A stretch of 64,000 nt of DNA from Anseranas semipalmata (lineage: Eukaryota > Chordata > Aves > Anseriformes > Anseranatidae), in contig VXAA01001497.1 in assembly GCA_013399115.1 (NCBI GenBank), positions 540,772-604,771 on the forward strand. The letters are read 5' to 3'. Below are positions 50,120 to 61,470 of this stretch, one piece after another. The notes beneath the pieces are model-generated. The model did not search any database. It saw nothing but the letters and a program-made list of their open reading frames with translations, and was not told the DNA's origin. A program made the translations under genes and the position numbers. Each line of letters opens with the position of its first letter. Position 1 is the stretch's first letter.

Positions 50120-51806
50120 GAGTTATTATTTAATGGAGTAGAAAGTGATTCCTCTCACTTTCAGCATCTGTCTTTTGGTGAACCCCGATTGCTTTGAATG
50201 ACCAAAGTGACTTTTTTTTTTTTTCCAGTTAAAGTCTCGGATGGAAAAAATGCAACCATTTGATCCTTGTTGCAAGATGGAGCCTGAAATCAGTGCTCTT
50301 GTGGGAAGATGTTGGAGGACAATTTGCATGAGTTGCTAGTGCAAGGGGAACAGTACTTGCATAACTAAACTTTCACCTGATTAAGCACTAAAAGACTCAT
50401 GGGGTAAATCACTGAACCCAAGAAACATACTGAAAGAGTAAAAAAAAAGTAGGTGGGAAAAAAATTAAGTGACTTTATATAATCCCCTCACAGCTTGAAG
50501 CTAGTCCAGAACTCACTGTAGACAGCACTGACACCAAGGGAACCCCATTATGAAGAAAGAACATAATGTCTTAAAAGGGAAAGGAAAAGTAAAGCATCCC
50601 CTTCAAAACATTGCTGACCATGGTGAGAAGGTGTATATAGTGACTACACAGTTTTATTCTGGACAAATGATTTTTGCAAAAAATATGCCATTTAAAGTGT
50701 TCTCAGACGGTAAAAAGAATCATTGCTGCTCTTAACCAAGTTCTTCCCCACTAATTGCAATACAGCTGCTATTAGCCAATTCCCCAGGCCTCTCCAGCTT
50801 CCACAGTGATTTGAAACCCTGATAATGTTTTTCATTTTGTTTCTTCTGTAGACAGAGGCAAAAGCATTTCTTTTCCAGCAGCATGACACAGGCTACAGAC
50901 AGTCTGACGCCAAAGCTCTCTGCAAATCAATATGTTTAATGCATTTGAAGTCAGTAAAATCTCTCAGGCTAGTCCAGGGTTGCCCGAGGAAAAAGAAAGC
51001 CAAAATGCTAGAGAGCTGTATGGATATGGATTTAATATTCAGTTCGCTTACTTAAGGATCTCTTGATTTTAACAGAAGCCCATTTAAGATACCTTGTTGT
51101 AATTTAAAGGTTTTTATTTTCCTCATAACATTTTTGTGAGTATGGAGAAAAAAAAAAATGAAAGAAATGAGTGGAGTAAGATATGCTCAAGCCCGGGTTG
51201 GCAGGAGGTATGTTTACATGCATAAAGACAAAGGATAAATCCCAAAGATTATGGGGACAAAAATACTCTCAATCCCATCACACCACTTCACTTTCTCCCT
51301 GGTTTATTTTGTTCACTTGAATGTTGTTCCAGCCACTCTGGCCTTTTCACAGGCTTCCGTCATTTACATAAGATACCCCTCTTTTTCATTAACCTTCAGT
51401 CTATCACTGCAAAGCCTCTTTCTTGCCCATCAATGAAGTTTTACTGCCTCTTAAACACACAAGCCAGAGGCAATCACCAAAATGAGGAAGCCAGCCATTC
51501 CCCTAGCAAACCCATCAGAAATGTTCTCCTTCCATTCAGCCTCAAAAAATCCCCAGGGATTTCCCTTCACTCCACATTCTTTCTTCCCTCCTCCCACTAT
51601 CCCAATCAGTATATCCAGGAAAAAAAAAAAAGAATAAGCCTCACTAAAACAGCTGCCGTACTTTTCAGTCTTCCTTCATATCCGTCAACAAACATGATTA
51701 TGTACTAGCCCAGCCTGTAAAATTCTATTATATCACAGTGTAATTTCTACCTTGCTGCCAATATTTAAAAGCTGCTAAATAATGGTACCCCAAGTTCACT
51801 ATTTAG

Positions 51807-51850
51807 CTTGTAAAGCATTTTTATTTGTAAGCATTTTTATTGCTTACAAG
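51807..51850. repeat. Imperfect inverted repeat / hairpin
   Basis: CTTGTAAAGCA at the left pairs with TGCTTACAAG at the right, with one bulged base. The loop contains a partial tandem copy (GTAAGCATTTTTAT). It is too AT-rich and short to call a microRNA precursor. Confidence 0.5.
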
Positions 51851-53150
51851 TGGAAAAGCAACATAATAAATTTCAGCTCTGTGTACAATTTTGGGCTGAC
51901 AGAACCAGTGAATAAAATAACATTTCCACCTTAACACAGTATTAACCATGATACTCAAACCCACATTGCTTTGAGTGCAAATATTAATTATTTCTTGCTA
52001 ATATTTCAGCAAGATTGAATGCAATTATTTCATCAAAGTAGATGCAGTGGGAGGTAAGCAAGGAGAGGTAGCTGTTTCTGGTTTGTGGGCAATAAGAAAT
52101 TGAGTCTTTCTCTCAGTCATTTTTTCTTATATGTATTAGGTGGCTAAAAAGAGAAATGTTGCCTTTCTATTACATCAAAAGGTTTGGCTATGAAGTTCCA
52201 GACCACTTGTGATGCTTTCCTGAAAACTAAAAGTCATGGTTGTCCCAATAGTATTTACAAAGTCTTTACACTTTCTGTTTTCTACATGTTGTTTTTACTG
52301 AAAATCTGGAAAGTGAGAATCAGTGCATCTCATACAATCATTACCTTTAACATCATTTATTTCTGTCTCTGAATGCATACCATTCTGTTACAAATCTTCA
52401 TCCTGGTGCATTACGGTGCTACCAGAAGGTGGGGTCCCTGCCACAAATTCCAGGACAGTCTGACTCCAACAACTTCTGGGAATGGTACTTTATTTGTAGC
52501 AAATAGGAGCAGGTGAATTATATTGTCTGGATTCAACATAGCAGAACAGGAGAGAATTAAAGGAACAGCTTCAGTGTCTCCCTTTTCTGAGCAATGTTGT
52601 CATGTTTGTAACGGCAGAAACAAGCTGTGGGCATGGCACCTGGGATCAGGTCTGCCTGATGCGTTGACAGAGGCTTTGGGCAGCGTCCCAGCTCTCTGCA
52701 TGGCATTGCTTTCCAAGTCAAACCAGAAGCTTTACATGACACCTACCAGAGTTCCTAAAGAACTGAGTGATCAAAAAAGTGATAATACTCTCTCAGAAAA
52801 ACTGTCCTCATGCAGATCCTAAGGCCTGAGGTGGCTTGAGGTTCTTATGATGGAAAAATTAAGCCTGGAAGCAAGTAAGCAATAAAAATTCCCACACGCA
52901 TTCACATCACAGCACTAAATATTCTCTGCATAACCTTCTCTTCAAACCAATTCTTCTTTCCTAGCCACTTGTCCCTACTATTCAGCAATGCAAAACAGAA
53001 TACATGCATTTTAGAAAGCAAGGACCATTTCCCTTGTGGATATTCTTCCCTGTGAAAACAGAAAACAGTTTTAGCCCATGCTTTCTGAAGAAATAGCTGT
53101 AACATTCCATAAGAGCTGAACACTAAAAAGGCAAAAAGATGTACTATTAG

Positions 53151-53173
53151 ATATATATTTATATATATATATT
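53151..53173. repeat. AT dinucleotide repeat
   Basis: AT units are broken once by TTT and run into an A-rich stretch. Confidence 0.9.
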
Positions 53174-53740
53174 TAAAAAAAGTTTATCTCAACAGGACTC
53201 CACTCTGGGCAGCAAAGTTTCTGTTTTGAACTTGCATTCCCAGGGATCTCAGATCTAATTGTCGTATCCTACACTACAGGTCTCAAACTTTGCATGTGGC
53301 TTCCATGCATGTGGCAGTCCATGAAAATATCTATTCTATCTCTTACATTTAAATATGGTATGCATAATACTGTAGCATCTAGAGAATCCAACTAATACTG
53401 AGTCAGGCGTATGACAGAAAAATAATACTCTGCCTACAAAATTGTACTCTTTCATATGCCTTTAGCATAGGTAAAAACTCCACTATGGTCCACCAGCATG
53501 TGGACCAGGGGCCAAGTTCCTCTCTGCTGCATATTAGAATGGTTCAACAAGCTGACTTCAAATAACCTGTGCCATTTCATTCCAGCAAAGAATTTGCCCC
53601 AAGGGTCTTGGTAACATTTTTGATCATAAACACCAAAGGGCAGTAATCCGCAAGCTCAAATGAATCAACACGCCAGGTTTCTATGGCTCAGAAAAAGTAA
53701 AAGCTGTTCAGTCTTCTGTGAAAAGAAGGCATTTGGTAAA

Positions 53741-53770
53741 TGAAAAACACACAAACAAACAAACAAAACA
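53741..53770. repeat. CAAA simple repeat
   Basis: Four to five CAAA units are flanked by CACA and CAAAACA. Confidence 0.85.
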
Positions 53771-53927
53771 GAGTATTGTCAAAATAAGCATGTATATGAC
53801 AGTTCCAAAATACAAGTTATTCTATCCTAAGCACATACATGGCTAAATACTATGGATGGCAGGACGCATCAATGATCTTTTCTAAGCTTCTCGTGAGGAA
53901 GGCAAATGCTGTACTCTTTAAACTCTG

Positions 53928-54000
53928 GCTCACACAAGGAAGCCCACTGAAATCATTGGGACCGCTTACCTCATTGTGAGGTGAACTAGACCTGCATTTC
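53928..54000. repeat. Degenerate ancient amniote inverted element (putative)
   Basis: CACACAAGGAAGCCCACTG is followed by CCCACTGAAATCATTGGGAC, a near-perfect inverted core. GTGAGGTGAACTAGACCTG comes next. From memory this order recalls an old sauropsid repeat whose core is close to CCCATTGAAATCAATGGGAC with CACACAAGTAG and GTGAGTAAA arms. I cannot name the family. Confidence 0.4.
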
Positions 54001-54574
54001 CAAGTGCAAGACAGAAATACAGTCAAGCCATCCTAAATGGTACCGGATGCTACACTTGTTTTTTTGTACCCATGTCAGAGAAAAATGAGTTACACTGAAA
54101 CAATTTCAACACACAAGAGGTACAACACAATACTGCTGTAGACATGGATTAGTTTCACATGTTTAATTATTTTTCTGAAGGAGTGGTGATGACCACCCAT
54201 TACTTAGGTTAGTCAGATCTGAGGAAAGCTGGTAGGAAATGCTGAGGGATCTCTGATCCAAATGGGGACTGCAATAGCAGGGAAAATGCCAGGCTGCCAA
54301 TTAAAGATCTGGTGATTGAGTAAAGTAACAGGAACTTCTTATTTGGACTGCTAGATTTTAAACTAGCTATTATCACTCAAGGAAGAAAAACACAAAGCTT
54401 CATTGTGAACAGGTTCCCTCCCTAAAACAAACAGACATTGCTCAAAATGCAGCAATATCATCCCCAAACAATAATATTAAGAGACGCAGTACTGGAGTTA
54501 TGACTTTTATAACTTCCCAGAACACTGTGTTCTTGCTTTCTTGCTAGTTACATATCTTCAAACACTGTGGCAGG

Positions 54575-54591
54575 AAAAAAAAAAAAAAAAA
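54575..54591 (+). repeat. A17 homopolymer
   Basis: This pure A run falls inside an open + frame (54541-54900), which therefore reads as low-complexity rather than as a gene. Confidence 0.9.
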
Positions 54592-57297
54592 GAAGGAACA
54601 ATAGCTGTGATGAAAAACTTGCCCAAAAGACAGAGACATACAGCAAAAAGACAAAATAGATGTCCTTTTCTCCATGATCATTTCTCCATAAAATACTCTT
54701 TATTCTTTTTTTTTTTTCTGCTACAAATCTATAAAGATCTCTTCAGAAGTTTCTACTGTAATTGTTTCATAGCATTAAAACAAAGTGGCCCCAGTATTTT
54801 CAGTGAGACAACGAATAAGAAGGAACACAATAATATTGTCCAGTGGTATGGAGAATGTAAATTACAACACCTTCAACAGAGCATATTCAAACTGTATTAA
54901 ACACAGCTGCAAACTGTCATTGAGTGCATCTATAAGCCATATTCAGGATAAAACAGTGAAGGCAAGGCAACTTATTTTTTCCACTCAGGCTAACAATACT
55001 AGGTGAAGTTAACATGGGAGTGAATTCAAACTCCCAACCAGAAATAAAACCCAAGCTTTCTTACATCCTGCAATAGTCTGGAAAAGAACAGCAATTCTTG
55101 TGTAAAATGACTCTAAGAATCTTAGTACTATATGTTGGTAGGAGAAGAAATCTTATTTCTTTAAGTGGGTTCTTGGTCAAGAGGAAATTTGGACCACATA
55201 CAAATTTACATGTCTGAATATGAAAACTGTCAGCAATAAACTTTAATTCAATGGATGCTGAAGCTTATTTCTCACTACTTCTTACTCTGTGAAGTCCTAC
55301 AAACGTCTCTACCTCAGCAACAAGGTGCTCAACTCATACTCGGGAACCACTGCAAATTTGAAACAACACCTAAGCCCCAAAGTCTTAGATCTGCTCGGCA
55401 TGCACCTAACAGGCACAGTCAGATTTTCACTCCTTGGAAAATACGCTTGTCTTCTAGGGTGCAGCCAGAAGGCACTATCCTGTATTACACAAGTGTACAG
55501 CTCACACTCGGTGTGTGAGGGATCTCATTTCCAGGCTCTCCTCAGACTGAGTTGGCATGGACACCCACTTCCCAGCAGAACTACAAGCTGGGAGTAGAGG
55601 ATGGTCCACCAGCCCTACTGCAGCCATGCCAGAGTGAAGTAAGGTGCAAATTTCACATGGTCGGCTGAAACCCTCGTGAGAGGATAGCACAGCCCAGTGC
55701 CTGGGTAACTCGTCGAGGAAGGGAAGAGCCCTGGGCTTTAGGGGTCTTGCTGCCAGCAGTATGTCAAATGCGGGTTGCAACAGGTGTGAGGCTTCAGAGC
55801 AAGTTCCCTAACTCAGACTCATTGGCATCAAGATCCATCCTGTGATGACTCACTCTGCCCCCCTGAACCCTGCATCCTCGTCAGCCCGCCTTCAGCAGGA
55901 GAAGTGTCCATAGCCCAAAGAATAGAGCACCCTTCTTATGGGTCTGCGTTTGTCCCTCCCCAGGCTGAGGCCAGCACAGACCCCACGGGTGCATTTTGCC
56001 CTTCCTGAGCAAGGGCACAAGCAATGAGTTCCCACATGAACAGGAAGAAGCAATGACAACAGCCAGACCTGGTGAGGCTTTTTCAAAACCCTGCTGTGGG
56101 GACCTACCTCCAGAGAAGGGTCTGGACTCTGCAGCTTGTAGGCACTGGCCTGTGCTCAGCTTTTGCTAGGGGCTATTTCAAGGCAGGTTCTGCTGTGTTT
56201 GCAGGTTTCCACCCAATCCTGGCATGCACTACAGAGGCAGATTGTGTGTCCCAGCCCTACGTCTTTATTGAGCCTTCCTGGGATGGGCTGCTGAAGACAC
56301 CTGTTCCAGCCCTAAATATGACAGCAGAGAAGCACAGAGACTACATCCTTTCCTTTGTTCTTACACGTAAAGCATTTCTGGTCCAACACTGTAAATATTT
56401 CACAATTCTCCCACCAACTGCAATGGGAAGTGTATTGCATCTGCTATATTTTGATTTAACTCCTCTCTGTACCTTGTAGCTGAGGACAGAAATGTTCTTC
56501 TTGTGATAGATTTCCTTAGCATAAGATTACAGACATTAACAACAATGAAGAAAAGAACAAATGCTAGAAAAAAAAAAGGAGTGCATTACTCAGACAAAAT
56601 AATGGAAACCATAAATCACAGCACTGACAGGATTAAATGTGAAACCTTTAATTATACATTTAATCATTTACCTACTTGTTATTTTCCCTGTAGTAATGCT
56701 CATGAAGCTTCAATAAGATTTGAGTTTGAGGACAATTGTATTATATACATGGATTACAAAAGCAATACACATAGAAATGGTTTTAAGAATAAAATTAATA
56801 CTAACTTTAATCTTCAATTATGTTGACACCTTTACTGAACATCTTTATTGTTCTCAGTCATACTGGCTCTCACTTAATGACATGACTGTGTCAATGCATG
56901 TCAAGACCATCTCCATTGTACAGATATTATATAAAATGAAGTAGAACTAGGAGCACGCTTCCGTATTAAAACCAAAGAGTGTAATTGCATTGCTGAAGAA
57001 GACACTGTTATTTATGAACTATGGACAAACCTGTGCGCACAGGCTGTATCTGCTCTACTGCCTTTTCTACAAGGAGTCACGAAAGAGCTGCTAGAGCAGA
57101 AAAATCACTCCTCAGTCCCTGAGCACCTTTTCCTATGGATCCCAGTGTCCAACAGCTGAGAGCAGGGCTGGTCTTGCTGTTGCCATTGGGTTCAGAGTGG
57201 GCAAGGGAATAACCCAATTTCTGCACAAATTCTGTGCAGTAGCATAATCTTTCAGCATTCTCACAGCAGTATTTACTGAAAACAACCCCCCATGCCC
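54592..57297. other. Non-coding DNA with a GC-richer block
   Basis: No gene is established. 55250-56480 is GC-richer than the rest and carries several overlapping ORFs on both strands. The longest is 135 codons (56072-56479, +), with no recognisable domain. Reduced stop frequency in GC-richer DNA explains them. The stretch after 56500 is AT-rich and featureless. Confidence 0.68.
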
Positions 57298-57313
57298 NNN
57301 NNNNNNNNNNNNN
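57298..57313. other. Assembly gap, 16 N
   Basis: Sixteen undetermined bases interrupt the sequence after a C-rich stretch (CCCCCCATGCCC). This points to a short scaffold gap whose true length may differ. Confidence 0.99.
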
Positions 57314-58411
57314 AATTACCCTTCTTCTAACTGGAGACTAAGGCAAAACACAGACAGCCTTCATGTTTACACAGACCCCCTCAAAGAACACACAGTATGA
57401 AAAAGCAGACTTCCTTCAAAGTCGAAACATTGCTTGTATGCTAAGAAAAACAGCCTAATATTATACTAAACACATCATCTAGTAGCGATTGTAAAGACAC
57501 TATTATACTGCTGGATATTGCATTGCATATCAGAGAGCTGTTGGCAGGAAAATATCTGTCCTCTGGAGCACCCTTTGTTTTGTTCTATCGTGTTGCAGGA
57601 TCTGGCAAGTTGCCTTAAGATTCCTAGCTGGGGTGGGCTGTCACACAGCTAAAATCATAATTCAGCAGCTCTACCTTTTCTTAAAAAAAAAAAAAAAAAA
57701 CAACATTCAATGGGTTTGTGTTACAGAGAAAATGGGTTCGTTCATTCAACTTAGGCTTTTTGCCCAGCACACAACACAGAAGCAGACAGGGACCTTGCCA
57801 ATGTTTAGGGTGAAAAGATGAGCAATACCAAATGCAGTAGAAGTGCACACTTAGAGTGACTTTCAGCCATTCTAAAGGAGGAGTGCAACATTTCTATTAT
57901 GTCTTTTGTAGAGACACAAACTACGAGACAGAGTACTCAGAGGTAATCTTCAGGTTTGGGTTGGATTTTCTGCCGTATTAGTTATATGTTTGGATTTGAA
58001 TCATCTTGTTGAAAATTAAGTCATTATCTGTACATGGGGCTCTTGAATCTCTTGGATTGGCTTGCCACAAACTGGAGGAAATGCTCCACATTCTGCTAAG
58101 GTCTCTACCTCTACAACATTTTGGAACAGGCAAACCCAGAAAGAAAAAGGGATCATATAATGAAGTTTTGGCTATCACATAAACTGACTTCTCAACTAAG
58201 TAATTTTTCCATTGCACTTCATAAACAAGAAAAAATTGCCTGGGGAAGGCAGGGAACACATGCCCAGATCCATAGGACTCTAAGTACACCAAGCACTGGG
58301 AAAAATGAATTTTCTTCCCTTCTTTTCTCTTTTTGAATCATGAAGAGTTTGGACAGATTCAGTAACAGTTACATATTTCTGTATCAACCACCCAATATGA
58401 AAAGAGCCTTA
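57314..58411. other. Unique non-coding DNA
   Basis: I see no gene or repeat except the A18 run at 57683-57700. Opposing ORFs at 57978-58336 have no family resemblance. Confidence 0.75.
57683..57700 (+). repeat. A18 homopolymer
   Basis: This is a pure A run with no recognisable retroposon body in front of it. Confidence 0.9.
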
Positions 58412-58640
58412 TGAGAAGCTCAACATTAGCCAGCTATGTGTGCTCGCAGCCCAGAAAGCCAACTGTATCCTGGGCAGCATCAAAAGAAGCATGGCCATCA
58501 GGTCGAGGGAGGTGATTCTCCCTCTCTGCTCCACTCTTGCGACACCTCACCTAGAGCACTGCATTTAGCTCTGGGGCTCCCAATATAAGAAGGACATGGA
58601 CGTATTAGAATGAGTCCAGAGAAAAAATCATGACAAGAAC
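58412..58640 (+). mobile_element. CR1 LINE fragment
   Basis: The segment matches the late ORF2 part of CR1 in + orientation. It has GTGTGCTCGCAGCCCAGAAA, then CCTGGGCAGCATCAAAAGAA, then AGGTCGAGGGAGGTGATTCT. A CTCTGGGGCTCCCAATATAA to ACATGGACGTATTAGA block follows. Both ends are broken: it starts inside ORF2 and stops before the 3' terminus near the GAGTCCAGAG block. It is dead sequence. Confidence 0.9.
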
Positions 58641-59579
58641 TGTATATTCTATTAAATCAGGCTTAAATTGAAAATATAGGAGGTGTCTGTCTTCATACTT
58701 CTGAACACATGAGGCAACAGTGTTAGTAATCTTTCCCTGTACGCAGGGGAAAAATCTATAATCTTTGTCTCAAAAATTACTGGAGAGAAATTCCTGAGGC
58801 AACTCTTAAAACAGGATCACTTGTTGTGCATCTAATACAAGACTGAGACACAGGGACATTTACTCACCCTGCCAGCAAGATGATCTGTAGGTCTTTGGAG
58901 TTTTTCTTTCTTTCCTTTCTCTAGTCCACTTACGCATCAGGTGCCTTAGAGATAAGGGACAGCCAGGTGAATTTACGTTTCTTGCTCTGGGTTTAAGATG
59001 GTTTCCTGTGACAGAGAGGATACAGAGACCAAATGTAGCGTATGAAGGCATTCAATCATTTCCAGTCATACCACAATTCAAGTAGTTCCTAACTCCTGCC
59101 TTCAACAGTAGCCAATACTGAGGAGTAAAAACACCAAGAGACAGTTTCTGAATAAGCTGTCTGCAGAGATCATTGCCTAGGAAGTGCTAGAACCCTTTAG
59201 CCTGCTCTATTTAGTTGTGGAGAGATAATACATGTGAGGAGAGTTTCCAAAATTTTCCTCAATAGTATCTTATAGCAATCAGTTCTACTAGTTAATTGTG
59301 CACATTTCAAATATGTTTTTCTTTCATCTCTGTTAAATGCATGTATTCTTAAAGTTTCTATCCCACTGTTCATGTACTACAGCAATGGCCATGATCTTTT
59401 CTGAAATATCCATTCAATCCCACTGTTCCCAGCATGTTCTCTTTCCTGCACCTTCTTTTCTACTGTCTTTTCACTCCAGAATGTCTTCCTTAATGATTTT
59501 TCATTTTGTGCGTGTGTGTGTTTTGTACACCTACGGACTCTTCCTCTTTCAGGGTGAGCTGGTCAGACCTCAGTATATT
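58641..59579. other. Unique non-coding DNA between CR1 fragments
   Basis: I see no gene. The sequence after 58640 does not continue the CR1, so the two neighbouring fragments are separate insertions or remnants. Confidence 0.7.
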
Positions 59580-59690
59580 TCACAGAATCATGGAATCACA
59601 GAACCATTTAGGCTGGAAAAGACCTCCAAGATCATCCAGTCCAACCTATAATGCTCCGAATGCTGACCAAGCACTTGTTTCCCTCTTTTT
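59580..59690 (-). mobile_element. CR1 LINE 3' end, minus strand
   Basis: On + this reads CACAGAATCATGGAATCACA, then AAAAGACCTCCAAGATCATC, then CAGTCCAACC. That is the reverse complement of a CR1 3' end, including the terminal ATTCTGTGATTCCATG-type repeat. The element's 3' terminus is therefore at the left and only about 100 bases remain. The orientation is opposite to the other CR1 pieces in the window. Confidence 0.92.
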
Positions 59691-61304
59691 CACCCTGCAC
59701 CACTAAGTGAGTTTTGGGAGACCAGTTAAACATGATAATCATCTATGGCACTTTTCTAATCCATTTCCTTCAGAAAACTGGTTCATCTGGTAGAGAATTG
59801 GAAGAGATGTTGAAACGTACAGATGAATCACATCCTCTACGACCACTGTGCTGCATGTGGAGAAAAGCAAACACGCAACCACCCCAAACATATTGCAGTT
59901 AAGAACATTATTAAAAGCAGAAATAGGCAAACATCTAGCTCTGAGAATTTCAGAGCTCCCCTGAATAATTTTTCCAAATTGTCTACTGAATAGCCAAGAG
60001 ACTAGAATAGTTCAGAAGAAAAGAAACCGGACGAGAATGGGTAATTTTTTTCATTGCCTCACAAAGCCTAAAATACAAAGGACTTACTTTCACTAGGGGT
60101 AACTTTGGAGGTAAAATTGCAAAATTCTCTTCAGAGATTTTTCTATTAAAGGTCATGGGTATCAAAATCTATCGTCTCACTTTAGATCCATTATAAAGCT
60201 ACTATAAATAAAGTCTCCTATATGGCACCTTGTCATTGATTCCCACTTCAGAGTACTCAGTACTGCAGACACAGGAAATTCTTAAAATAAACAGCAGTAT
60301 TCTCTACTTACTGCACTTAAAAAAGAGTCAGGACTTCTGTACTTTTACTTTAAGATATTCATTGCAATTGCTCATTGAGCAAATTATTTTATTACTGTTT
60401 AGATGAACACAACTACTATATCAAAAAATAGTGTAACTATGACAACGGTCATTCACAGTTTACCCCTCTGTTTACCACAAAGCAAATGAAGTCATTTTGC
60501 TGAATTATTTCTTAATACTAAAAATATGAAAATTTCCAAGCAGCAGTGTTAACATTTATTGTTCTTAGAACTAGTCCAATATCTGCTATGATAATTTTAA
60601 ATATATCAATACACCTTTGTTGGATAAAACAGAGCATACAACTAGAAAATACAGTACCTAATCTACTGAAGCTATTAGAGAACTCATGGTGATTGTTTGG
60701 AAGTTCTGACTAAGAAGAAAAATTTCCAGAAAAGGTCAAAATACTTGAAAAAATCCAAACAAACATTTTTTTAAAAAATCTGTTATATATTTACTCATAT
60801 ACAAATGAAAAAGAAGTGCTTAAAAAAAAAAGGAAAAGAAAATATTGCAGGAATAAAATATTTTTATATCTTTCAGAATACATTACTATGTCTTGCTGAA
60901 AGAGATTTCGGGAGGCAAAGATGGGAAGGGTGGGAAGTAAGAGGAATAATCTCAAAAATCAAAAGCCATCATTTGTACTGATTTTTCTGACAGCTCTAAC
61001 TGAACTGTGTCTCCTGAAAACCAAGACAGAAAAGAGGCCTAGAAGAGTAAGTTGCTTGCTGAGGACAGCCTCCCTAGCACACATGGATCACCAAATGGAT
61101 CACAGCAGAAGGGCAGCATGGACAGGCAGATTACAAAGAGGCAGGGAGGGTTACGTGGGAGCAGTGCAGAACATCATTGTTCTGGCCAGCTTGGGTGAAA
61201 TTATGGAAGCTGGACCTCAGCTGGACTTGAAACTGGTGAGAGACATGAGGAACAATTAGAAATGATTCTAGGGAAACATTGGCAGAGAAAGGAAGACTGA
61301 TGAA
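59691..61304. other. Unique non-coding DNA
   Basis: No gene is identified. A 112-codon + frame at 60921-61259 is GC-richer and ends just before the next CR1 fragment, but I recognise no product in it. Confidence 0.7.
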
Positions 61305-61470
61305 AGGGTTTCTGGGAGAGGCTGAGGAATCTCAGTCCTTTGAGATATTCCAAATTCAGCTGAACAAGGCCCTGACCAACCTGATCTAACTTTGTCTTGC
61401 TTGGACTAGAATGTTGTTGATGGCCTCCAAAGATCCATTGTATCCAACATGATTCTGAGATTCTGTGAAA
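61305..61470 (+). mobile_element. CR1 LINE 3' end, plus strand
   Basis: GGGAGAGGCTGAGGAATCTC and CCTTTGAGATATTCCAAATT are followed by GGCCCTGACCAACCTGATCT. The terminal GATTCTGAGATTCTGTGAAA comes last. This is the last 150-160 bases of a CR1 in + orientation, ending without poly(A). The left edge is approximate. Confidence 0.9.

Larger units (their letters stand above)
48696..50211. other. Unique non-coding DNA with a G/T-rich block
   Basis: No gene is supported. A TA repeat lies at 49111-49127 and an A13 run at 49582-49594. From about 49690 to 50125 the + strand turns G/T-rich and poor in C, ending in a GGT repeat. Confidence 0.7.
50340..54574. other. Unique non-coding DNA
   Basis: I see no gene. 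The stretch contains a small hairpin at 51807-51850, an AT repeat at 53151-53173, a CAAA repeat near 53741-53770 and a putative ancient inverted element near 53930-54000. ORFs of 60-99 codons show no domain. Confidence 0.72.

Noticed and set aside
56072..56479. 135-codon + ORF in the GC-richer block as a gene
   Set aside because: It shows no recognisable family, and higher GC lowers stop frequency. Other frames on both strands are similarly open nearby.
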